This document shows, piece by piece, positions 1 through 9,099 of a stretch of 64,000 bases of DNA (position 1 is the first letter of the stretch; every line of letters begins with the position of its first letter). The notes below the pieces were generated by a model that saw nothing but the letters and a program-made list of their open reading frames with translations, searched no databases and was not told where the DNA came from. This stretch comes from Paenibacillus sp. yr247 (GTDB lineage: Bacteria; Bacillota; Bacilli; Paenibacillales; NBRC-103111). The stretch is taken from positions 248,001-312,000 of the forward strand of contig NZ_FNIF01000001.1 in assembly GCF_900103825.1 (NCBI RefSeq). The letters are read 5' to 3'. Made by a program: the position numbers and the translations under genes.

Positions 1-2
1 TG

Positions 3-464
3 GACGCCCCGTGGAATATGGCCAAAATCATGAATATGTTGCCAAGGCTCATTATTCCTGTTGTTGTCATTGGGATGTCAGGAACGGCCTCCCTGATTCG
101 GATTACGCGTGGAATGCTGCTGGATGAATTGTCGAAGCAGTATGTTATTACGGCAAGAGCCAAAGGCGTACCAGAGGGCAAGCTGCTGTTTAAATATCCT
201 GTTCGCTTAGCGATTAATCCACTGATTTCGACCATCGGGTGGACATTACCGGCACTTATTTCCGGTGAAGCGATCGTATCTATTGTACTGAATTTGCAAA
301 CAACAGGCCCAATGCTTCTAAAAGCCCTAATGTTCCAAGACATTTATTTAACGGGCAGCTTCCTGTTAATTCTTAGTGTGATGACGGTTATTGGGACACT
401 GCTATCCGATATTTTGCTTGCTTTCGTCGACCCTAGAATACGTTTCGGGGGTGTTGGAGAATGA
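3..464 (+). CDS. Peptide-type ABC transporter permease (DppB/OppB family), 5' truncated
   Basis: Inner-membrane channel subunit of a peptide/nickel-class ABC importer. The reading frame is open from the window edge, so the N-terminal part lies upstream. The visible part carries the cytoplasmic EAA-type loop (YVITARAKGV, near positions 140-175) that docks onto the ATPases, followed by three hydrophobic segments and the C-terminal FVDPRIRFG ending typical of DppB proteins. Its TGA overlaps the ATG of the next permease (ATGA), indicating translational coupling in one operon. Family is clear; substrate is not, because peptide-class importers also carry oligosaccharides and metals. Confidence 0.9.
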   Translation, partial: DAPWNMAKIMNMLPRLIIPVVVIGMSGTASLIRITRGMLLDELSKQYVITARAKGVPEGKLLFKYPVRLAINPLISTIGWTLPALISGEAIVSIVLNLQTTGPMLLKALMFQDIYLTGSFLLILSVMTVIGTLLSDILLAFVDPRIRFGGVGE

Positions 465-1621
465 ACGGCATCACTGCGATTGCGAATCGGTTACGCAGGT
501 CAAAGGCTAAGAAGAAAAATAGGCTTGGAGCAGACAATCAATATGAAGTAGCTTCACAGTGGCAGCTGATGTGGTGGAAATTCATCAAGCATAAGATGGC
601 GGTTTTCTCTGCGGTTGTGCTGATCCTGTTTTATTTGGTGGCGATTTTCTGTGAATTTCTGGCACCTACGCTGCAAGAAGCCAGGTACTCAGATTATAAG
701 AATGCGGCCCCGCAAAGCATCCATTTCGTTGATCCGAACACGGGCTTTCAGCTAAGGCCTTTCGTTTATGGGATGACGGAGAAGGTCGATCCCAAAACAT
801 TTAAACGCACATTCTCGGAAGATACGGGAAAGAAATTCGAGATCTATTTTTTTACAAAAGGTGAATCATATAAGCTGTGGGGACTCATTCCTATGGATAC
901 GCATCTGTTTGGACTGAAAAATCCGAAGGATGCGCTCATTCTGATGGGGACAGATAAGCTGGGACACGATCTATTTTCACGGATCATATACGGAGCTCGC
1001 ATATCCTTGTCGTTCGGTTTGCTGGGGATTGTCGTTACACTCTTTTTGGGCTTATTGCTAGGGGGTATATCCGGCTACTTGGGAGGCGTTACCGACACCG
1101 TTATTCAGCGAACTATCGATTTACTCATTTGTATCCCGACGATTCCGCTTTGGATGGCACTGACAGCCGCATTACCGAGGGATTGGTCAGCGCTGCAAAC
1201 TTATTTCGGCTTGATCCTCATATTCTCCATTATCGGTTGGACAGGACTGGCCCGAGTTGTTCGGGGGAAAATATTGTCCCTCCGCGAGGAAGATTTCACG
1301 ATGGCTGCGAGACTTGCCGGCGCAAGCGATTTCCGTATCATCCGCAAGCATCTGCTGCCCTCATTCGCCAGCTATATCATCGTGAACGTTACGCTTTCGA
1401 TACCTGGCACTATTTTAGGAGAAACGGCATTAAGCTTCCTTGGAATTGGACTTCAAGCTCCCGTTGTAAGCTGGGGCGTGCTGCTGCAGGATGCACAAAA
1501 CCTGGAAACACTAGCCCATCATCCCTGGCTGTTGTGGCCCGCTGCTTTCATTATCATGACGGTTTTAATGTTTAATTTCCTTGGGGACGGACTGCGGGAT
1601 GCGGCAGATCCATACAAATAG
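461..1621 (+). CDS. Peptide-type ABC transporter permease (DppC/OppC family)
   Basis: Second membrane subunit of the importer, 386 residues. After a cytoplasmic N-terminus there is one membrane segment (about residues 45-70), then a long extracytoplasmic insertion (about 70-165) before the five remaining segments. Such insertions are common in OppC-like permeases of Paenibacillaceae and explain the length above the usual ~300. The EAA loop is visible as FTMAARLAGASDFRIIRKHL near residues 280-300. It overlaps both the preceding permease (4 bases) and sits 12 bases before the first ATPase gene. Confidence 0.93.
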   Translation: MNGITAIANRLRRSKAKKKNRLGADNQYEVASQWQLMWWKFIKHKMAVFSAVVLILFYLVAIFCEFLAPTLQEARYSDYKNAAPQSIHFVDPNTGFQLRPFVYGMTEKVDPKTFKRTFSEDTGKKFEIYFFTKGESYKLWGLIPMDTHLFGLKNPKDALILMGTDKLGHDLFSRIIYGARISLSFGLLGIVVTLFLGLLLGGISGYLGGVTDTVIQRTIDLLICIPTIPLWMALTAALPRDWSALQTYFGLILIFSIIGWTGLARVVRGKILSLREEDFTMAARLAGASDFRIIRKHLLPSFASYIIVNVTLSIPGTILGETALSFLGIGLQAPVVSWGVLLQDAQNLETLAHHPWLLWPAAFIIMTVLMFNFLGDGLRDAADPYK

Positions 1622-1633
1622 GAGGTGGAGTGA

Positions 1634-2674
1634 ATGTCAGAACGAGATACCGTCATTATGGAAATGAAGGACGTGAAAGTTCACTTCCATTTGGATGAAG
1701 GCGTGCTGAAAGCCGTGGATGGGATCGATTTGCAAATAAAGCGCGGTAAGACACTTGGCATCGTTGGAGAAAGCGGCTGCGGCAAAAGTGTGACTTCGCA
1801 AGCGATGCTTCGCATTGTGCCGAAGCCAGGAGAAGTTGAGGGTGAGATCAAGTTGTACCGTGGTGGCACCGCCGGTCTAAAGGGTGAAGCCGTTGATCTG
1901 GCGAAGCTTGATCCACGGGGCAAGGAGATAAGGAATATCCGGGGCGACGAGATCGCCATGATTTTCCAAGAACCGATGAAGGCTTTCTCCCCGATCCATA
2001 CGATTGGCAATCAAATCATGGAAGCGATTCTGCTTCATGTCACAGAGAATAAGCAGGAAGCTTACCGCATGGCGGTGGACATTCTGAAGAAGGTTGGCAT
2101 GTCGAATCCCGAGCAGCGGCTCAGCGAGTATCCTCATCAGCTATCAGGTGGGATGCGGCAGCGGGCCATGATAGCCATGGCATTATCCTGCAATCCCTCG
2201 ATTCTCATTGCTGATGAGCCCACGACCGCATTGGATGTGACGGTCCAAGCACAGGTCCTTCAGCTGATTAATGATTTGAAAGCCAATCACGACACCTCCG
2301 TTATTTTCATCACCCATGATCTCGGTGTGATTGCCGAAATGTCGGATGAGGTTGCTGTAATGTATTTAGGGAAAATCGTGGAGTATACCGACGTGGACTC
2401 CTTGTTTCATAATCCGAAGCATCCTTATACCAAAGCGCTGCTGAACTCTATCCCTGCCATCGGAAGGACGAACAAAAGGCTGGAATCCATTGAAGGGACC
2501 GTGCCTTTCCCGATGAATTTACCCAAAGGCTGCGGCTTCTATTCCCGCTGCAAGCAAGCTGTTGACGGTGTATGCAATGTAGCCGATATCCCGTTTATTC
2601 AGGTCAATAAGGATCATAAGGTTCGCTGCTTAATGGTTGAAACGGAGACTAAAGAAGCCGAGGTGGTCTCATGA
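1634..2674 (+). CDS. Peptide-type ABC transporter ATP-binding protein (DppD/OppD family)
   Basis: Cytoplasmic ATPase, 346 residues. Walker A is GESGCGKS near residue 45, the signature is LSGGMRQR near 170, Walker B is [12 protein letters not shown], and the switch histidine lies in ITHDLG. The C-terminal oligopeptide extension with clustered Cys residues (GCGFYSRC and a later RCLM) matches the [4Fe-4S]-binding tail of DppD-like ATPases. An AGGAGGTGGAG ribosome site precedes the ATG. It pairs with the next gene to form the heterodimeric motor. Confidence 0.94.
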   Translation: MSERDTVIMEMKDVKVHFHLDEGVLKAVDGIDLQIKRGKTLGIVGESGCGKSVTSQAMLRIVPKPGEVEGEIKLYRGGTAGLKGEAVDLAKLDPRGKEIRNIRGDEIAMIFQEPMKAFSPIHTIGNQIMEAILLHVTENKQEAYRMAVDILKKVGMSNPEQRLSEYPHQLSGGMRQRAMIAMALSCNPSILIADEPTTALDVTVQAQVLQLINDLKANHDTSVIFITHDLGVIAEMSDEVAVMYLGKIVEYTDVDSLFHNPKHPYTKALLNSIPAIGRTNKRLESIEGTVPFPMNLPKGCGFYSRCKQAVDGVCNVADIPFIQVNKDHKVRCLMVETETKEAEVVS

Positions 2675-3696
2675 GTGTTCAAACGGATGAACTCATACTG
2701 GATGTCCGTTACATGCGAAAATATTTCCCTATTAAGAAGGGGTTTCTGCAAAAAAACGTCGGCTACGTCAAAGCGGTCGATGATGTTCAGTTTCATATCC
2801 GACCTGGGGAAACGTTTGGTCTGGTTGGTGAATCAGGTTGTGGGAAGACGACTCTCGGACGCTGCATTCTTCGGGCTATTGAACCGACGTCAGGCTCTGT
2901 CTTATTTCGAGATCGTCAGGGTCATATGCAGGACGTTTTACAGCTGGATTCCAAGGAATTGCGAGCTATTCGACGGGATATGCAGCTGATCTTCCAAGAT
3001 CCTTATTCCTCGCTTAATCCTCGGATGACGGTGCTCAACATTATTGCTGAGCCTCTTGTATGCAATGGCTTGACACATGGAGAAGAACTGAAAGAACGCG
3101 TAGCTGATCTCATGGAGATGGTTGGCTTAAATAGCCGACATCTCGAACGATACCCTCACGCCTTCAGCGGAGGACAAAGGCAGCGTATCGGCATTGCGAG
3201 AGCTTTGGCCACTGAGCCCAAATTCATCGTCTGCGATGAGGCTGTGTCTGCTTTGGACGTATCTGTGCAGGCGCAAATTATTAACTTGCTGCAGGATCTG
3301 CAGGAGAAGCTGAACCTATCGTATCTATTCATTTCGCATGATCTTGGCGTTATTCAACATATTTCAAACCGAGTCGGTGTTATGTATGTAGGGAAAATGG
3401 TGGAGACTGCAGCAACCAAGGACTTGTTCGCCTCACCGAAGCATCCTTATACAGAAGCGCTGCTTTCTGCCAAGCCTGTACCAGATCCGCGTAAGAAGTC
3501 CAATCGAATTATCCTGTCAGGGGAAGTGGCAAACCCAGCTAATCCGCCCTCAGGTTGCTATTTCCACCCCAGATGCGCTTATGCCAAGGACATTTGCAAG
3601 AAGCAAGCCCCCGAATTAAAAAAAGCAGGGGATGGGCACTACGCTGCCTGTCATTTTGCAGGGGAGCTTACACTTAGGGGGGCAGCCTCCATATGA
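2671..3696 (+). CDS. Peptide-type ABC transporter ATP-binding protein (DppF/OppF family)
   Basis: Second ATPase of the importer, 341 residues. Walker A is GESGCGKTT near residue 54, the signature is [15 protein letters not shown], Walker B is [17 protein letters not shown], and the switch is SHDLG. The C-terminal oligo_HPY region contains [14 protein letters not shown]. It starts inside the previous gene's stop (ATGA) and its own stop overlaps the next start. No substrate-binding protein gene is seen here; it may lie upstream of the window. Confidence 0.94.
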   Translation: MSVQTDELILDVRYMRKYFPIKKGFLQKNVGYVKAVDDVQFHIRPGETFGLVGESGCGKTTLGRCILRAIEPTSGSVLFRDRQGHMQDVLQLDSKELRAIRRDMQLIFQDPYSSLNPRMTVLNIIAEPLVCNGLTHGEELKERVADLMEMVGLNSRHLERYPHAFSGGQRQRIGIARALATEPKFIVCDEAVSALDVSVQAQIINLLQDLQEKLNLSYLFISHDLGVIQHISNRVGVMYVGKMVETAATKDLFASPKHPYTEALLSAKPVPDPRKKSNRIILSGEVANPANPPSGCYFHPRCAYAKDICKKQAPELKKAGDGHYAACHFAGELTLRGAASI

Positions 3697-4091
3697 CGTA
3701 TATTATCATTCTTTTGCTAGTCTTCTTCGTCTGCCTAAGCCTTATCATGCTGGGATCGCTTTGGTATATGAAAGTATTGTTGGAGAAAATGCTTGGCAGC
3801 AAGCTGCGAGACTTGGAGACACTTACGGTTACAGGTTCAATTCCTGAGGCGTGGACTGCCAAATACGATCGGCAAATGATCCGCTATCAAGAGCGGGGGA
3901 AGATAAAGCAAGTCAAGCGTATTCAACAAACAGCAAGAAAGGTTTATTTGAACAAAATCGGTAAGCTGGCAGCTCATGTGAGGAGAACAACGCTGGTTGA
4001 AAGTGAAGAGGTTCGCAGCCATACCCTGCGTATACTGCAAAGGGTGGAGAGGGAATGGAGGGACGCGGTGACGTATGGATCCTTTTCGTGA
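3693..4091 (+). CDS. Small single-pass membrane protein, unknown function
   Basis: A 132-residue protein that I do not recognise. One N-terminal hydrophobic segment (about residues 3-27) is followed by a basic, probably helical cytoplasmic region rich in Arg and Lys, with heptad-like stretches. It begins in the stop of the ATPase gene (ATGA overlap) and its 3' end overlaps the next gene by 17 bases, so it is co-translated with the importer. This supports a real gene despite lack of family recognition. Confidence 0.65.
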   Translation: MTYIIILLLVFFVCLSLIMLGSLWYMKVLLEKMLGSKLRDLETLTVTGSIPEAWTAKYDRQMIRYQERGKIKQVKRIQQTARKVYLNKIGKLAAHVRRTTLVESEEVRSHTLRILQRVEREWRDAVTYGSFS

Positions 4092-4530
4092 GATGAAACA
4101 GAAGGATACAGCAGCAGGTTTTATTTCGGTGGGGTTAACGATCATCACCTCCGTGTTGGGCATACTCAATTGGTTTGAATTACGAAGTCTGCTGTTGGCA
4201 TGCTTGGCCTTTTTCAACGTCAAAGCATCTTCCTGGCAAGGCATTGATAATTTTACCTTTCTGCTTATGGGCGTTGGATGGCTCGCGTATGTGTTTTACG
4301 GTCAACATTTTTTGAAAAAGAAGGCTGCAGCCAAACAGGTTTTACAAGCTGCGGCAATGCTTTTTGCCTTCCAGTTAGGGCTCTTATTTGTGTGTAATCT
4401 CCTTTCACATGTCCTGCTGAAAGTTGCCTTTGAGTCCTACATGATGCTTTTTTTAGTCATCGAAGGCACTGCGGCTCTCTTATTTAGTTTGTTCGCGGTT
4501 AAGGCGGCTCGCGGGCGAGCCCTACAATAA
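4075..4530 (+). CDS. Small multi-pass membrane protein, unknown function
   Basis: A 151-residue protein with about four hydrophobic segments (near residues 15-35, 60-77, 90-115 and 120-145), separated by short loops. I do not recognise a family. It overlaps the preceding small membrane protein by 17 bases and lies 27 bases before a TIM-barrel gene. The two small membrane proteins are likely expressed as a pair with the importer; a role as accessory or assembly factors is inference only. Confidence 0.6.
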   Translation: MDPFREMKQKDTAAGFISVGLTIITSVLGILNWFELRSLLLACLAFFNVKASSWQGIDNFTFLLMGVGWLAYVFYGQHFLKKKAAAKQVLQAAAMLFAFQLGLLFVCNLLSHVLLKVAFESYMMLFLVIEGTAALLFSLFAVKAARGRALQ

Positions 4531-4557
4531 TTCCTCAATGAAGGTGGGTCAAACTAT

Positions 4558-5379
4558 ATGGATATAGGTGTCGTATCGCGCAGCTTTCCGCAACTATCGA
4601 ACGAAGAAGTGGCGGTTCTACTAGCTGAACGTGGATTCAGGTGGACAGAGCTTTGTTTCTCACAGACGGATTCCAATTACTGGCGATATAATGGGCGGAG
4701 TGATCTTAGCGACTTAACGGATACCAGAAGCCGAGAAATTGTAGAGACGTATCGGAAGCATGGAATTGAGGTTGCATCGATTGGCGTATTTACGAATTTG
4801 CTGGAAACGGATGACAGGGAATTAGAGCTGAACTTGTACTATTTTGAACGACATATGCAAATTGCCGCTTTAACCGGTGTACCGATCGTGGCAACGGAGT
4901 GTGGATTCACCCCGGGAAAACGAGGCATTCAAGCGGATACCTATGAAAAGGATTTCGAACGGCTTGTGCAGCAGGTGAAGTGGCTCGGAGAGCGCGCCGG
5001 ACATTACGGCATCAAGCTCGCGATAGAACCCTGCGTCTTGGATGTGGTACCGAGTGCGAAACGGACCGCTGATTTTCTCGCACAGGTAGGATCGCCGCAT
5101 GTTCAAGTGCTGCTGGATCCAGCTAATTTGATTGCGAATAACTCGGAAGAGGAAATGTTCCGTTATTTGGCTCCACATTTGGCGTATTTCCATGGAAAAG
5201 ACCGGAAAGTCAATGATACTTATGGACGATGTGTTGGAGACGGCGATATCGACTGGGGTAAGCTATTGAATTTGTATCACGAATACACCGAAGGCGTACC
5301 GTTTATTTTGGAGTATGTGAATATAAACAATTTCTGCGAAATTCGAGATCGGGTGATTGCGTTTGATCAAGCCCGCTAA
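4558..5379 (+). CDS. Sugar phosphate isomerase/epimerase-like TIM barrel
   Basis: A 273-residue xylose-isomerase-like TIM-barrel protein (AP endonuclease 2 superfamily). Likely metal ligands in the family order are Glu in AIEPC, Asp in LLDPAN, His in YFHGKDRK and Glu in ILEYV, all preserved, so it should be active. Relatives isomerise or epimerise keto-sugars and inosose derivatives. It follows the importer and precedes a DeoR regulator, and a second, diverged barrel occurs at 8269, which suggests a sugar or cyclitol catabolic pathway. Confidence 0.82.
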   Translation: MDIGVVSRSFPQLSNEEVAVLLAERGFRWTELCFSQTDSNYWRYNGRSDLSDLTDTRSREIVETYRKHGIEVASIGVFTNLLETDDRELELNLYYFERHMQIAALTGVPIVATECGFTPGKRGIQADTYEKDFERLVQQVKWLGERAGHYGIKLAIEPCVLDVVPSAKRTADFLAQVGSPHVQVLLDPANLIANNSEEEMFRYLAPHLAYFHGKDRKVNDTYGRCVGDGDIDWGKLLNLYHEYTEGVPFILEYVNINNFCEIRDRVIAFDQAR

Positions 5380-5423
5380 TCATCCAAATACGAAAATCGG
5401 AATTCTGAGGCTCTGGGAGGTGT

Positions 5424-6197
5424 TTGATGATGCTAGTCGCGGAAAGGGTTCAGCACATTCTACGGCTGGTCAACGAGCGAGGGAGTATGCGCGTCACTGA
5501 ACTCAGCCAATTGTGCCGGGTAACCGAAGAAACAATCCGACGTGATTTGGACCGCTTGGAAAGCGAAGGACGACTGATGCGCAGCTATGGCGGAGCGATC
5601 CGCTTGCAATCGCAAACGTCAGAAACGTCCTATCAGCTGCGAGAAACGATTCATGTTACGGAGAAGCAGCGTATTTCGGCTGAAGCCGTCAAATATGTGG
5701 AGCCGAATGATCGAATCGTCCTTGATGCGAGCTCCACGACTTGGCACATGGCGGCGCAGCTGCCTGATATTCCTCTCACCGTTGTCACCAACTCCTTGAA
5801 AGTGGCTTTGGTCCTTAGTGAGAAAAAGAATGTGAGTGTCATCAGCACAGGAGGCATCCTTGTGCCTAATTCGCTTTCTTTCGTTGGACCGCTAACGGAG
5901 CAAGCTTTGGATGAATACCACGTCAATAAAGCGTTCGTTTCCTGCAAGGGCGTTCATATGGAGCGTGGCATTAGTGAATCGAATGAGATGCAAGCCAGGG
6001 TTAAACGAAAAATGATCGGCATGGCCGAGCAAGTATTCGTCCTCGCTGATTACAGCAAATTTGATATGCAAGCATTCACGATGATTGGCGCTTGGAATCA
6101 AATTCATCATCTAATCACTGACGAGCAAACACCATCCGATCATGTACAGCTACTGCAGCGTAAATTCATAAACGTCATTCAAGTGCCGAACTGCTAG
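5424..6197 (+). CDS. DeoR-family transcriptional regulator
   Basis: A 257-residue repressor-type protein. The N-terminal winged helix (about residues 5-60, with VTEETIRRDLDRLESEGRL) is the DeoR signature. The C-terminal sugar-phosphate sensor domain (about 75-245) shows DASSTTWHMA, VVTNSL and ISTGG motifs. A GGGAGGTG ribosome site lies before two adjacent ATGs; the first is used here. DeoR proteins generally sense a phosphorylated sugar intermediate, consistent with a kinase-dependent pathway in this cluster. Confidence 0.9.
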   Translation: MMMLVAERVQHILRLVNERGSMRVTELSQLCRVTEETIRRDLDRLESEGRLMRSYGGAIRLQSQTSETSYQLRETIHVTEKQRISAEAVKYVEPNDRIVLDASSTTWHMAAQLPDIPLTVVTNSLKVALVLSEKKNVSVISTGGILVPNSLSFVGPLTEQALDEYHVNKAFVSCKGVHMERGISESNEMQARVKRKMIGMAEQVFVLADYSKFDMQAFTMIGAWNQIHHLITDEQTPSDHVQLLQRKFINVIQVPNC

Positions 6198-6312
6198 GCT
6201 GATGAGAATTACGAAAATGGCCTAATCCCCATGTAAGATGGCTGAAACCGCAATGAAAGCACGAGCAGCAAGCCTTATGATGAAGGTAGAGGCAGAGAAA
6301 GGAATCGTAGAT

Positions 6313-7206
6313 ATGGTCAATCAATTGCGACAGAGTCAATTTATGAACGATAAGCAAATTCCGTTTACCATCAATCGCTGCTTTCATGATCAGCAGAATA
6401 CCCCTTCTGTTCATTCGCATGACTTTATCGAACTCGTTTATTTAGTCAGCGGCCAAACAGAGCATTTGTTTGAAGGCGAATCTTATCGGATTCAAGCTGG
6501 GGATGTGTTTATTATCAATCCTGGGGAAGTACATACGTACCGAACGGAACCCGGTGAATGCATCGAGATTATTAATTGTCTATTCACGCCGGAGCTTATT
6601 CATGAATCACTGCTGAAAGAATTAGGCGTGTCACAGTCCATGGATTTCTATTATGTGCATCCTTTCTTAAACCCTCGAGAACGCTTTCATCATCGTTTAA
6701 ATTTAGTTGGCTCGGCCTCCAGTCACGTCCTTTCTCTGCTGGAGACCATGATTACAGAGTGGGAGCATCACCGTCCGGGATACTTAACGATCATAAAGCT
6801 GCAAATGCTGCAGCTGCTCATCCTGTTGTCGCGCTGCTATACGGATTCAACGAGTAAGGAAAAAAAGAGTTCACGGACAGCGAATCATACGATTCTTGTT
6901 CGCCGTATTACCGGTTTTCTAGAGCGCCATTTTGATAAAAAAATGACCATCCCCGACTTGTGCGAGCTGTTTAATGTGAGCAGCCGTCAGTTGAATCGGG
7001 TTTTCAAGCAGGAAACAAACCAGACCGTGACGGAGCGGATTCATGATATCCGAATTGATCGCGCGAAGCAGTATTTGGCAGAAGGCGATGAGAAAGTCAT
7101 TCATGTTGCACACCGTGTTGGCTACGAGGACCCAGCCTTTTTTACGCAATTGTTTCGGCGGAAGGTCGGTTGTTCGCCTGGCCAGTATCGCGATTTACAC
7201 GGGTGA
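6313..7206 (+). CDS. AraC-family transcriptional regulator with cupin sensor
   Basis: About 297 residues from the chosen start. A cupin-type ligand domain (HSHDFIELVYLVSG, then GDVFIINPGEVHTY) is followed by a two-helix-turn-helix AraC domain at the C-terminus (ISDL-like first helix; VAHRVGYEDPAFFTQLFRR in the second). The frame is open from an ATG at 6238, but that start has no clear ribosome site, whereas ATG 6313 follows GAGAAAGGA with good spacing. Two regulators side by side (DeoR and AraC) imply both pathway and inducer-specific control. Confidence 0.88.
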   Translation: MVNQLRQSQFMNDKQIPFTINRCFHDQQNTPSVHSHDFIELVYLVSGQTEHLFEGESYRIQAGDVFIINPGEVHTYRTEPGECIEIINCLFTPELIHESLLKELGVSQSMDFYYVHPFLNPRERFHHRLNLVGSASSHVLSLLETMITEWEHHRPGYLTIIKLQMLQLLILLSRCYTDSTSKEKKSSRTANHTILVRRITGFLERHFDKKMTIPDLCELFNVSSRQLNRVFKQETNQTVTERIHDIRIDRAKQYLAEGDEKVIHVAHRVGYEDPAFFTQLFRRKVGCSPGQYRDLHG

Positions 7207-7260
7207 GTTCTTGGGAATTAAAAGAGTTTCATTAGAAACCAGTTGCTGGAGGGATCAATT

Positions 7261-8250
7261 ATGACGTTAAAAGTCGGGGTTGTCGGGATCGGTAATATCG
7301 GTACGATACATGCGAACGTGTACAAAGAACATGCGAAAACAGAACTTGTCGCTGTTTGTGACATCGTCAAGGAGAAAGCAGATGCGGCTGCGGCCAAATA
7401 TGGCTGCAGCGCTTTTTATAGTGTGAAGGAAATGCTGGATAGCGGCATCCATCTGGATGCTTGCTCGATGGCAACCAAAGGGGAAGAGAACGGCAGCGAG
7501 CACTATCAACCAACGATGCAGCTGCTGGCAGCGAACATTCCTGTTCTTGGTGAGAAGCCGATCTCTAATCGGATCGATGAAGGGGAGCGTATGGTGGCGC
7601 TGGCGAAGGAGAAGCAGCTGCCTTTTGCTGTGAACTTGAACCATCGATTTACACCGGCAGCCTTGCGTGCGAAAGAATGGGTGGAAGAAGGCCGCCTCGG
7701 TCAATTGCATATGATCAATATGAAAATGTGGATTAATAATCCGGTAGAAACGTCCCCGTGGTTTCACTTGCGTGCGCTTCATCCGCATTCCTTTGATGTA
7801 ATTCGTTATTTCTGCGGCGATGTGTCGCGGGTAGCCGCATTCATGATGAAGGGGGAAGGCCGGAAAATCTGGTCCAATGCGCAAGTGATGCTTGAGTTCG
7901 AAAATGGGGCCATCGGCAACCTGGTCGGAAGCTATGATGCCGGGGCAAGCTACGGCTTGGAACGATGTGAAGTCGTCGGATCCAAGGGCCGGTTCGTGCT
8001 GGATGATGCTTGTGAGCAGTTAACATTCTATCCACGTTACAGCATTGCCACGGAGAGCTATACCTATTTGGGGGGCATGCGTAACTTCAACGAAACGTTC
8101 AAAAGCCGCATTAGCGATTGGATTGAACAGCTTGATGCAAAGGTGCCTTATGATCAAATCAATGGCTCGGGCGAAGAAGCGTTGAAGGCGCAAACGATTA
8201 TCGAGGCGGCCATACGTTCATTTGAAACATCAAGTATCGTTGAACTTTAA
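7261..8250 (+). CDS. Gfo/Idh/MocA-family oxidoreductase (first paralogue)
   Basis: NAD(P)-dependent sugar or cyclitol dehydrogenase, 329 residues. Rossmann motif GIGNIG lies at the N-terminus, the EKPIS motif near residue 102 contacts the cofactor and substrate, and HPHSFDVIRY contains the likely catalytic His. The ATG at 7261 is chosen over an upstream TTG because a GGAGGG site sits 7 bases before it. It is a close paralogue of the protein at 10578, sharing NLNHRFTPAA and LRALHPHS blocks. Substrate is not inferable from sequence. Confidence 0.9.
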   Translation: MTLKVGVVGIGNIGTIHANVYKEHAKTELVAVCDIVKEKADAAAAKYGCSAFYSVKEMLDSGIHLDACSMATKGEENGSEHYQPTMQLLAANIPVLGEKPISNRIDEGERMVALAKEKQLPFAVNLNHRFTPAALRAKEWVEEGRLGQLHMINMKMWINNPVETSPWFHLRALHPHSFDVIRYFCGDVSRVAAFMMKGEGRKIWSNAQVMLEFENGAIGNLVGSYDAGASYGLERCEVVGSKGRFVLDDACEQLTFYPRYSIATESYTYLGGMRNFNETFKSRISDWIEQLDAKVPYDQINGSGEEALKAQTIIEAAIRSFETSSIVEL

Positions 8251-8268
8251 TTAGGGAGGTTGGAGTGC

Positions 8269-9069
8269 ATGATTCAGATAGGTATTAATTCCGTGTTATT
8301 CAAGGATTTTGATTTTGCGACAGCAGCGCAGCATATCAAGCTTTGTGGATACGATGGTGTTGAATTGTCAGCCATTAAGGGGATGTGCGAGCATTTAGAG
8401 CTTGATCGGTGGCGTGAACAAGCTGGAGAGATAAAGCAGATCGCAGAGGAAAATGGGCTTAAGCTGCTTTCGATGGAAGTAGCGGAGCTCAGTGAGACCC
8501 GACTTCCGCTCGCTTTCGAAGCGGCAGCTGAATTAGGTATACCCATCGTTAATGTGGGCCCTGGCGGTAAATCGGATGTCGAAGCGGATCTTTTATTCAC
8601 GATCGAAAAGCTAAGACGGATGGCAAAGATGGCGGGGGAATATGGTGTTACACTTTGTGTCAAAGCTCATGTGGGCGGCTCAATTTATAATACCCCAACA
8701 TCATTAAGAGCTATAGAGTCGATTGCTGATCCGTCTTTCGGCATCGATATGGACCCCAGTCATATTTATCGAGCTGGTGAGAACCCTGAGGCCGCGCTGC
8801 CAGCCGTGATCTCACGTGTTCGGCATATTCATATCCGGGATTGCAGCGGCAGGCAAGCAGGTCCGGGAACGATTGACAAGCAGGCTTGCGGGCGCGGAGA
8901 TATTGATTTAATCGGGTATTGTAAAGTACTTACGGATAACGGCTATGAGGGTCCGGTATGCCTTGAAGTCATTGGAGCGGGCGGGCATTCCCTCGCACAG
9001 GTATCCATTGTAGCTGCGGAAAGCTATGGATACTTGCATGCAGTGCTGCGTTCTTCAGGCGCGAGATAA
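8269..9069 (+). CDS. Sugar phosphate isomerase/epimerase-like TIM barrel (second)
   Basis: A 266-residue xylose-isomerase-like barrel. Family metal-ligand positions are Asp in DMDPSH, His in HIHIRDC and Glu in LEVIGAG, but the strand that normally supplies the first Glu reads CVKAHVGG, so one ligand appears changed. GGGAGGT precedes the ATG at 8269 by 8 bases, preferred over TTG 8260. Compared with the barrel at 4558 it is distant, so the two probably act at different steps. It is flanked by a dehydrogenase and a sulfatase-like enzyme. Confidence 0.82.
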   Translation: MIQIGINSVLFKDFDFATAAQHIKLCGYDGVELSAIKGMCEHLELDRWREQAGEIKQIAEENGLKLLSMEVAELSETRLPLAFEAAAELGIPIVNVGPGGKSDVEADLLFTIEKLRRMAKMAGEYGVTLCVKAHVGGSIYNTPTSLRAIESIADPSFGIDMDPSHIYRAGENPEAALPAVISRVRHIHIRDCSGRQAGPGTIDKQACGRGDIDLIGYCKVLTDNGYEGPVCLEVIGAGGHSLAQVSIVAAESYGYLHAVLRSSGAR

Positions 9070-9099
9070 GGCTAATTTAACGAAGAAGGAGTAGGTTAT

